From: Caballeronia sordidicola
Lineage (GTDB): Bacteria; Pseudomonadota; Gammaproteobacteria; Burkholderiales; Burkholderiaceae
DNA: 64,000 nucleotides
Reading direction: 5' to 3'
NCBI RefSeq assembly: GCF_000729995.1
Contig: NZ_JNFG01000031.1
Coordinates: 1-64,000 of the forward strand
Positions 57,515 to 64,000 of this stretch are shown here, one piece after another. Positions within the stretch are counted from its first letter, which is position 1, and every line of letters starts with the position of its first letter. A program made the position numbers and the translations under genes. Under the pieces are notes generated by a model. The model did no database searches, had not been told where the DNA came from, and saw only the letters and a list, made by a program, of their open reading frames with translations.

Positions 57515-58377
57515 GGGTACATGTCTTGGTTCGTTGATGGGATCAAGCGAAGCAGACAATAAAACGTCTTCCCGAAATCTAAAATAAATTTTCAGAGGCT
57601 GTCGCTAAAGCGATACGTTACGCACTCCGTCTAATTACACCTGGCCTCCAAACCTCACCAATTATTCTTGCGGAAGCGTTGATAAGTTGTTCTATGTATA
57701 TAGAAAATTGCCTTGTGTTCCCCATAGCAAACGTTCGCGCGACGCGCTTTGACGGGATCGATGGCGTCGAATCAACCGGTTCCGGCATCGCAACTCAAAA
57801 CGCCGTCACCCAGATCCATGAAATCTGGAATATGCCGTAAGACCTTGTGTTAACACTTCGTTTTCGGTTCAGATATATTCCCCATCAGCTCTGTGCCAGG
57901 TGAAAGTTGTTGCCAACATTTTCTCTCAGATTGAGTCAGAGGCAGCATCTTCGGTGCTGCCTCGCCCGTTTGATTTTATATTTATTTAATATTCCTAAAT
58001 ATATTGCCAACGCAACTCGATTGGTCGCAGCCCTTTGGCATCAACGACGCCGGGTGTAGCAGCAACCTGAATTTCCGTAGCCGTCCCTGTATAGAGCCAT
58101 TCGAATTCCACGGAAGCAGACATTCGCAGTTACTTCTCGCGTGAAACTGAAAGTGCCCGGTTCGCCTGGCTTCAGCTCGACATCTATCAGCGGCTGAGCT
58201 TCCACTACGAGGCCTATCTAAGCGATCAGTTGCCTTCACGCGATGTTTTCAGCAGATACGGGAAAGACGCGGAAATATCGTCAGACAAAAACGAACGCTA
58301 AAGGTCGATGTTGGTGAGCCGATATAGGGGTTATTGAGCTCACTTCGAGAAGGATGCGCTGTACGCGCTTCAACGCC
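57515..58377. other. long intergenic region upstream of porin and chemoreceptor
   Basis: An 863-base gap, AT-rich in 57560-57740 and 57960-58010, holding the divergent promoters of the porin and chemoreceptor. A strong hairpin at 57939-57963 is the only clear structure. Coding frames in it have no features. Confidence 0.5.
57939..57963 (+). terminator. isolated hairpin, possible small-RNA terminator
   Basis: GAGGCAGCA (57939-57947) pairs perfectly with TGCTGCCTC (57955-57963) around TCTTCGG, followed by GCCCGTTTGATTTTATATTT. No protein gene ends here on the + strand, so it may end a small RNA or a leader transcript. Confidence 0.5.
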
Positions 58378-59919
58378 ATGAAAGTATCTACCAAACTGCT
58401 CTTACTTGTTGTTACGGCGCTTGCGGGCGTCATCTGCATAGCTGCGATCGCGCTGTCGCAACTCGACCATGTGCTCATCGAAAGCCGTCAAGGGCAGATC
58501 ATCACGCTGCTGAACAAGGCAGAACATCTGACGCTGTACTACCAGTCACTGGAAGCAAGCGGCAAGATGAGTCGCGATGACGCGCAGTCTGCCGCTAAAA
58601 CAGCACTCAGCCAGTTGAATGCAGATAGCAAAAGTTACTATTGGGTAACCAACACAGACAGTATCAACCTCGTTCATCCGAACGCGAGCCTGATCGGTAC
58701 CAAGACGGGCGGCAACAAGACCACGAACGGCAATCTGACCGATACGCAGGCGTATCAGCAAGGTCTCGCAAACAACCATATCGCGCTGGTGGATGTGCTG
58801 ATCAAGCGCACGCAAGACGGTCCGCTCGAAGCGAAGTTGCAAGGCGTGGTCGCGATTCCGGCGTGGGGCTGGTGGATTGGCACTGGTTTTTTCCACGACG
58901 ACATCAATGCCGCCTACTGGAAGCTCGCTAAGACACTGGTCGGTATCGCGATTGTGATCTTCCTGGCAGTCGGCACCATGGCTTGGTTCATGACGCGCAG
59001 CGTCAATCGTGCGCTCGGTGGCGAGCCGGCGGACGCAGCTGCATTTGCCGCGCAAATCGCGGCCGGCAACTTGGGCGCTCACATTAAACTCGCGCCATCG
59101 GACCGTTCGAGCCTGCTGTTTGCGTTGAGCGAAATGCGTCTGAAGCTGCGCGATCTGGTGCAAGGTATTCAGCATTCGAGCGATTCAATCGCGACCGGCT
59201 CCGGTGAAATTGCGCAAGGCAACACCGACCTGTCGCAACGCACGGAAGAACAGGCGGCGTCTTTGCAGGAGACCGCTGCGAGCATGGAGCAACTCACTGC
59301 AACGGTGAAGCAGAACGCAGACAACGCGCGTCAGGCGAGCCAGCTCGCTGTGCTCGCGTCCGGTGCAACTGAACGCGGCGGTAGCGCGGTGGACGAAGTG
59401 ATCGGCACGATGCAGAGCATCGCTGACGAGTCGCGGAAGATCGGCGAGATTATCGGTGTAATTGAAGGCATCGCATTCCAGACCAATATTCTTGCGCTGA
59501 ACGCAGCGGTCGAAGCGGCACGCGCCGGCGACGAAGGTCGCGGCTTCGCCGTCGTGGCCGGCGAAGTACGGACACTGGCGCAGCGCAGTGCATCGGCGGC
59601 GAAGGACATCAAGGAACTGATCGGATCGTCGGTAGCACGCGTCGACGTAGGCACGGGCCAGGTCACGGTGGCTGGCGAACGGATGCGCGAAATCGTCCAG
59701 TCGATCAAGCGCGTCAGCGACATCATGGGCGAGATTGCCGCAGCATCGATCGAGCAGAGCACCGGCATAGAACAGGTCAACCGCGCGGTGTCGCAAATGG
59801 ACGAAGTCACGCAACAGAATGCGGCGCTGGTCGAAGAAGCGGCGGCGGCCGCGGCTTCCCTTGATGAGCAAGCCGAAAGACTGCGCGCGACGGTAGGGGT
59901 GTTCCGGTTGGAGGCCTAA
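58378..59919 (+). CDS. methyl-accepting chemotaxis protein
   Basis: A 513-residue chemoreceptor. First membrane span at about 7-29 ([20 protein letters not shown]), a periplasmic single-Cache sensor at 40-185 ([34 protein letters not shown]), second span near 195-212, HAMP to about 265, then the coiled-coil signalling hairpin with the tip [34 protein letters not shown]-type sequence near 360-395. No C-terminal CheR-binding pentapeptide. Single-Cache receptors often sense small organic acids. An ATG eight codons earlier (58354) is possible. Confidence 0.9.
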   Translation: MKVSTKLLLLVVTALAGVICIAAIALSQLDHVLIESRQGQIITLLNKAEHLTLYYQSLEASGKMSRDDAQSAAKTALSQLNADSKSYYWVTNTDSINLVHPNASLIGTKTGGNKTTNGNLTDTQAYQQGLANNHIALVDVLIKRTQDGPLEAKLQGVVAIPAWGWWIGTGFFHDDINAAYWKLAKTLVGIAIVIFLAVGTMAWFMTRSVNRALGGEPADAAAFAAQIAAGNLGAHIKLAPSDRSSLLFALSEMRLKLRDLVQGIQHSSDSIATGSGEIAQGNTDLSQRTEEQAASLQETAASMEQLTATVKQNADNARQASQLAVLASGATERGGSAVDEVIGTMQSIADESRKIGEIIGVIEGIAFQTNILALNAAVEAARAGDEGRGFAVVAGEVRTLAQRSASAAKDIKELIGSSVARVDVGTGQVTVAGERMREIVQSIKRVSDIMGEIAAASIEQSTGIEQVNRAVSQMDEVTQQNAALVEEAAAAAASLDEQAERLRATVGVFRLEA

Positions 59920-60028
59920 TCGCGCAGTGGAACAAAGTAAGGCTTGATGGTTACTTCAAACTCCTGCATTTGTGGTCGCGCAACCCCTCATCCGCCGTCC
60001 CAGGTGACATCTGCACCGGCAGCAGCTA

Positions 60029-60946
60029 TCAAGCGCCGACGGCCTGCCGGAATACAGTCGGCGCGACGCCAACGCTTTCGCGAAAACGGTGGCTGAAATG
60101 GCTGGCGTTTGCATACCCGCATTGTTCGGCGACCCGCGCGAGCGGTAGCGCCGTGGTGCGCAGCAGCGTGCGCGCGCGTTCGAGCCGCTGTTGAGCGACC
60201 CACGCAGCAGGCGGCAGTCCGAACGACGTGCGGAACATGCGTACGAAATGAAACTCCGATAGCGCGGCGACGCCGGCCAGTTCGCTGAGTGTGAGTGTTT
60301 GCCCGAGATGGTGGTCGATGTACTCGCGCAGCCGCCGCCGGGTCGCAACCGACAAACCGCCCGTCAGTGATGCATCGGTCCGGCGCACGCCTTGTGCACG
60401 CAGCAGCAGGCTCAACACCTGATGCGCGGTTTCATTGGTACGCAGCAGGCCGTCGGGGTCCTGCCAGTTTTCATTGGCGAGCGTTTGACAGAGGCTTGCG
60501 ATACGGGCGTCTTCGAAATAGGTGCGATCCGCGAGCGTCAGTTCGCGCGGCTCGCGATCGAGCTCCTGAACCGCGCGTTGCGTGAAGTGTTCGGGCAGGA
60601 AGTACAGATGCATGAAATGCATGTGGCCGCGGACCCACCAGCGCGATTCGTGGTCGCCGGGGAGCGCGCAAAGACGCGCCGGTGCGCCGTAGCGGCCCGG
60701 CATTTTCTGACGTTCGGTGCGATAGCCACCGTCCAGATAACAAGAAAGCGTGTGGTGGCCCGGCCGGTCATAGACGGTCTCGGCTTCCTCGGTGTCGCGC
60801 GTCCACACCGCGATGGCCAATTGATCCCCAAGCCACGCGAACCGTTCCAGATCCGCGTTGGCGCTGCGCAGCGTGTGACAGACCGAATGAAGGCCGAACG
60901 GCGTTTCGGTGCAATCCATCGCAGGGGTAGGCGGTGTGGCGTTCAT
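60029..60946 (-). CDS. AraC-family transcriptional regulator
   Basis: A 305-residue regulator. Residues 1-190 are a cupin-like effector domain (VRGHMHFMHLYFLPEHF). The two helix-turn-helix units are LTLSELAGVAALSEFHFVRMFRTSFGLPPAAWV and LPLARVAEQCGYANASHFSHRFRESVGVAPTVFR. It is divergent from the DMT exporter gene 157 bases away, which it may regulate. Effector unknown. Confidence 0.89.
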   Translation of the reverse strand: MNATPPTPAMDCTETPFGLHSVCHTLRSANADLERFAWLGDQLAIAVWTRDTEEAETVYDRPGHHTLSCYLDGGYRTERQKMPGRYGAPARLCALPGDHESRWWVRGHMHFMHLYFLPEHFTQRAVQELDREPRELTLADRTYFEDARIASLCQTLANENWQDPDGLLRTNETAHQVLSLLLRAQGVRRTDASLTGGLSVATRRRLREYIDHHLGQTLTLSELAGVAALSEFHFVRMFRTSFGLPPAAWVAQQRLERARTLLRTTALPLARVAEQCGYANASHFSHRFRESVGVAPTVFRQAVGA

Positions 60947-61103
60947 GGACGAGCGAATGCATCTGATGACTGGGTAACCGTCAGTATACGCGGCGCCATG
61001 AGCAACGGTTTAGCGTCGTCAAGAAGTGCGCAATCCTGGACAAGTGCGGCCGGGCCTGCTGCAGCATAGTTGAGTTTCCGTTTTTTATGCTGCAGGCCAC
61101 GCC

Positions 61104-62003
61104 ATGAATATGTTGCTCTATGCCGTCACCGTCCTGATCTGGGGCACCACCTGGATTGCGATCAAATGGCAGCTTGGGTCGGTGCCGCCGCCAGTATCGA
61201 TTGCGTGGCGGTTCTGGATTGCCGCGCTGGTGCTGTTCGCGCTGCTACGCCTGATGCGCCGTCCGATCTGGCCGCCGCGCGCCGCATGGCGCTACCTGGC
61301 CGCGCAGGGGCTGGCGCTGTTTTGCGTCAATTTTCTCTGCTTTTACTACGCGGAACAGGTCGTACCGAGCGGACTGGTGGCGGTGGTGTTTTCGACAGCG
61401 CCGCTTTTGAACTCGATCAACGGACGCCTGTTCATGGGCCGCCCCTTGCAGCCCACGGCAATTGCCGGCGCGGCGCTGGGCCTGGTCGGCATTGTCTGCC
61501 TGTTCGTTCAGCAGATGGCCGGGCATCTCGGCGACCACGCGGTGTGGTTCGGCCTTGCGATCGCGTTTCTCGGGACCTTGTGCTTCTCCGCCGGCAATCT
61601 GCTGTCGAGCCGGATGCAATCGATGGGTCTGCACCCCTTCGCCACCAATAGCTGGGCCATGCTGATCGGCGCCAGCGTATTGACGATAGGCAGCGCGCTG
61701 GCTGGCTTTTCCTTCGCCATCGAGCCGGACGCGCGTTATCTGGGCGCGCTCGCCTATCTGGCCGTGTTCGGCTCGGTGATCGGCTTTACGGCGTATCTGA
61801 TGCTGGTCGGGCGAATCGGGCCGGAACGGGCTGCTTACTGCACCGTGCTGTTTCCGATCGTGGCGCTGGCGGCGTCGACCGTGTTCGAAGGCTATCGGTG
61901 GAGCGCATTAGCGGTGGTTGGGCTCGTGCTGGTGGTCGCCGGAAATCTGGTGGCGTTCGATCTGACGCGGCGCATCTTTGCGCGCCGGGTGCACTCTTCC
62001 TGA
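61104..62003 (+). CDS. EamA/DMT-family exporter
   Basis: A 299-residue membrane protein with ten hydrophobic segments in two EamA repeats. It starts LLYAVTVLIWGTTWIAIKWQLG and contains YYAEQVVPSGLVAVVFSTAPLLNSI, typical of the drug/metabolite transporter group; the second repeat begins near residue 150. It probably exports a metabolite. Divergent from the AraC gene. Confidence 0.88.
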   Translation: MNMLLYAVTVLIWGTTWIAIKWQLGSVPPPVSIAWRFWIAALVLFALLRLMRRPIWPPRAAWRYLAAQGLALFCVNFLCFYYAEQVVPSGLVAVVFSTAPLLNSINGRLFMGRPLQPTAIAGAALGLVGIVCLFVQQMAGHLGDHAVWFGLAIAFLGTLCFSAGNLLSSRMQSMGLHPFATNSWAMLIGASVLTIGSALAGFSFAIEPDARYLGALAYLAVFGSVIGFTAYLMLVGRIGPERAAYCTVLFPIVALAASTVFEGYRWSALAVVGLVLVVAGNLVAFDLTRRIFARRVHSS

Positions 62004-62129
62004 TCTTACGGAGGGGTGGTACGACGGCGTCGCGGGGTTGAAGTCCCTGGAGACCGGCAGTCATCTTTCAACCGTGAACGACGCACCGGCGCAATCCGGT
62101 TACCCACGGGCGCCGTCTGGAATCAAAAG

Positions 62130-63146
62130 TTACGGCGGAGTCGGCGCATCCTGCCGGATCAGCTCGCGACGCTTCAATTCGGCCCAGAACGCCGGTGGAA
62201 TGTCGGCCCGGAAGCTTTGCAAGTTGTCTTCCAACTGTGCAACCGTGCGCACGCCGGGGATGTTGGTCGGGATCGCGGGATGGGCCAGAACGAATTGCAG
62301 CGCGGCCGCTTTGAGCGGCACCGAGTATTCCTGGCACACCTGTTCGATCTTGCGCACGCGCTCGAGAATTGGCTCCAGCGCAGGCGAATAGTTGTACTTA
62401 GCACCAGGCACCGCACCCGTCGCAAGAATGCCGCTGTTGTAGCCGCCACCGAGAATCACTGACACCTGCTGCTCCTCGCACAGCGGCAGAAAGCCATCCA
62501 GTGCATCCTGCTCCAGCAGCGTGTAGCGACCCGCAAGCAGCAGGCAGTCGAAATCTTGCCGGCGAATCGCTTCGTGCGCGACCTGCCACTCGTTGACACC
62601 GATGCCCACCGCCTTCACAACACCCTCGTCACGAAGTTTCAGCAGTGCTTTCGACGCACCGGTCATCGCAGCCTCGAACATCTCGGGCTGCCGCTTCCCG
62701 TGTGTGAATACGTCGATGTCGTGGATCAGCGCAATATCGATATGTTCCAGCGCCAGACGCTGCAGACTGTCCTCGATCGATCGCATCGTGCCGTCATAGC
62801 TGTAGTCGAAAACCGGTTCGAACGGCAGCCCGTCAACCCACGGCTCGAAGTTGATCTCGGCGCGCTTGCGTGGCTTCAGAAGGCGTCCAACCTTGGTCGA
62901 CAGCACATACTGGTCGCGCGGATACCAACGCAGCCCCTGGCCGCAGCGCGCTTCGCTCAACCCGTGGCCGTACATGGGGGCGGTGTCGAAGTAGCGTACG
63001 CCTGCGTCCCACGCTGCCTTGATCAAGGCAGCCGAATCCTCTTCGCTGATCGGCTTGAAGATGTTGCCGATGGGCGCGGCGCCAAAGCCCATTACGGTTG
63101 TGTCGAGCCCTGAACGCGGCCATTTACGTTTTGCTACCGGATCCAT
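62130..63146 (-). CDS. aldo/keto reductase, L-fucose/aldose dehydrogenase type
   Basis: A 338-residue aldo/keto reductase. FDTAPMYGHGLSEARCGQGL holds the catalytic Asp and Tyr, VLSTKVGRLL the Lys, and IALIHDIDVF the His; LLAGRYTLLEQ is typical of D-threo-aldose/L-fucose dehydrogenases and pyridoxal 4-dehydrogenases. The ATG at 63146 has GGGAGA before it; an ATG six codons upstream has none. It directly follows a sugar ABC-transporter binding-protein gene in the same direction, supporting a role in sugar oxidation. Confidence 0.85.
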   Translation of the reverse strand: MDPVAKRKWPRSGLDTTVMGFGAAPIGNIFKPISEEDSAALIKAAWDAGVRYFDTAPMYGHGLSEARCGQGLRWYPRDQYVLSTKVGRLLKPRKRAEINFEPWVDGLPFEPVFDYSYDGTMRSIEDSLQRLALEHIDIALIHDIDVFTHGKRQPEMFEAAMTGASKALLKLRDEGVVKAVGIGVNEWQVAHEAIRRQDFDCLLLAGRYTLLEQDALDGFLPLCEEQQVSVILGGGYNSGILATGAVPGAKYNYSPALEPILERVRKIEQVCQEYSVPLKAAALQFVLAHPAIPTNIPGVRTVAQLEDNLQSFRADIPPAFWAELKRRELIRQDAPTPP

Positions 63147-63196
63147 CTTTGTCTCCCATTCCATGTAACTTGTTTGACTAGCGCCAGGGTCCCCGC

Positions 63197-64000
63197 CTAC
63201 TTAACCTTCGCAGCAGCGGCAAGCTTGCGCACGCCCTCTTTCGGATCCTCGTTCGAGTTCATGAAATTCGTTACGACGTCAGTAATGGCGCCAGCAGTCA
63301 CCGACGACTGAAGTTCGCCAAAGGCCAACGACGGCAGGAACCCACCCGACTTAATCGTAGCCTGCTCGTCTGCTCGTGATTTCTTGGCGCAGCCATCGAA
63401 CTTGTCCATGGGCACATCCAGCCGGACGGGAATTGAACCTTTGTAAAGACTGAACTGCTGTTGGAAATCAGGGGACATGATCGTCCTGGCAAGTGCAAGC
63501 TGCCCGGGAGTCGCCTCCGTCTTGCCATTCTGCTGAAAGAACACGAACGCATCCACTGTGTATGTGTAGGCATTCGACGTACCGGGCGCGGCCGCGCAGA
63601 TATAGTCGACATCCGGCTTCTTGTTCGCATTGGCGAACTCCCCTTTCGCCCAGTCGCCCATGAATTGCATCCCGCCCGAGCCGGAAATAACCATGGCCGT
63701 CGCGAGATTCCAGTCACGCCCGGAGTAGCCTTTGTCGAAGTAAGTCCGGATCTTCTGGACAGTCTCGAACACCTGCACCATCTGCGGCGAGGTCAGCGTT
63801 TTCTGGTCGAGCTCAACGAGGGCTTTCTTGTAGAAATCAGGTCCCTGAGACAGCACCACGGTCTCCCAGATGGTCATGTCTTGCCAAGGCTGGCCGCCAT
63901 GCGCAACGGGCGTGATGCCCGCTGCGCGAAACTTGTCGGCGAGCGCGAAGAACTCCGGCCATGTTGTGGGCACCGACCCGCCGACTTTATCGAGGTCGGA
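63197..64000 (-). CDS. sugar ABC transporter substrate-binding protein (partial)
   Basis: The last 267 codons of a family-1 extracellular solute-binding protein; the 5' end lies past the right edge, as the frame stays open to 64000 with KVGGSVPTTWPEFFALADKF, a normal internal block. MQFMGDWAKGEFANANKKPD and YTVDAFVFFQQNGK are typical of glucose/mannose-type binding proteins. It binds a sugar in the periplasm and feeds membrane permeases, presumably encoded elsewhere. The aldo/keto reductase follows 50 bases downstream. Confidence 0.88.
   Translation of the reverse strand, partial: SDLDKVGGSVPTTWPEFFALADKFRAAGITPVAHGGQPWQDMTIWETVVLSQGPDFYKKALVELDQKTLTSPQMVQVFETVQKIRTYFDKGYSGRDWNLATAMVISGSGGMQFMGDWAKGEFANANKKPDVDYICAAAPGTSNAYTYTVDAFVFFQQNGKTEATPGQLALARTIMSPDFQQQFSLYKGSIPVRLDVPMDKFDGCAKKSRADEQATIKSGGFLPSLAFGELQSSVTAGAITDVVTNFMNSNEDPKEGVRKLAAAAKVK

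Noticed and set aside
57982-58239. - strand frame in the porin/chemoreceptor gap
   Set aside because: No ribosome site and no domain; Arg-rich chance frame.

Overview
The window is high-GC DNA from a beta-proteobacterium of the family Burkholderiaceae, most like Paraburkholderia or Caballeronia. That placement is inferred from gene content: a 16-stranded-type porin ending in Phe, DUF4148 and DUF2970 proteins, a Csu-type pilus operon, the Ser/Thr-kinase/AAA/histidine-kinase hybrid, and an IS66 remnant of Burkholderia type. No rRNA, tRNA or CRISPR array was seen. Bases 1-18 match the Nextera transposase mosaic end, so the left edge is a contig end carrying adapter. The right edge cuts through a sugar-binding protein gene.

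Layout. 1-4.4 kb: a LysR regulator divergent from a mitochondrial-type aconitase, followed by trans-aconitate methyltransferase, which removes the toxic by-product of aconitase. 4.5-6.9 kb: a Lys/Ala-rich ribbon-helix-helix protein, then an M14-like peptidase and an alpha/beta hydrolase joined by an ATGA overlap. 7-11.4 kb: GABA/amino-acid permease, aminobutyraldehyde dehydrogenase and a LysR regulator (putrescine/GABA use). 11.7-16.7 kb: a four-gene archaic chaperone-usher pilus (SCPU pilin, chaperone, usher, two-domain SCPU tip protein) plus a convergent miniature SCPU-like secreted protein. 17.4-25.1 kb: a homoprotocatechuate meta-cleavage operon (hpaR divergent from hpaG1-G2-E-D-F-H) extended by an AraD-type class II aldolase and a ketopantoate-reductase-like enzyme; no hpaI or hpaBC is present here. 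25.2-30.6 kb: GntR/FAD-oxidase operon, then a TetR/VOC pair with two perfect operators, then an MFS efflux protein.

30.6-35.7 kb is an accessory zone: two convergent FemAB/CelD-type acetyltransferases, a decayed tyrosine recombinase and insertion-sequence-like terminal repeats. 36-49.5 kb is signalling-rich: a MocR regulator; a giant Ser/Thr-kinase/AAA protein and a GAF-PAS histidine kinase that are one gene broken by a single in-frame TAA; a sterol-desaturase-family hydroxylase; a secreted beta-propeller; and a membrane hybrid histidine kinase. 49.8-54.5 kb: small secreted, GFA-type and cytochrome b561 proteins, then an orphan half of an ornithine carbamoyltransferase, the 3' end of an IS66 element and an E. 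coli-type argG. 55.4-64 kb: an OmpR-like regulator with a degenerate receiver, a porin, a chemoreceptor, an AraC regulator, a DMT exporter, an aldo/keto reductase and the end of a sugar ABC-transporter binding protein.

The most notable observations are the split hybrid kinase, the helically phased CCYAGG repeats next to the hpaR/hpaG promoter, the mini-SCPU protein, the pseudo-receiver regulator, and the layered IS66/carbamoyltransferase debris beside argG. I found no defence system or clearly new multi-gene machine.
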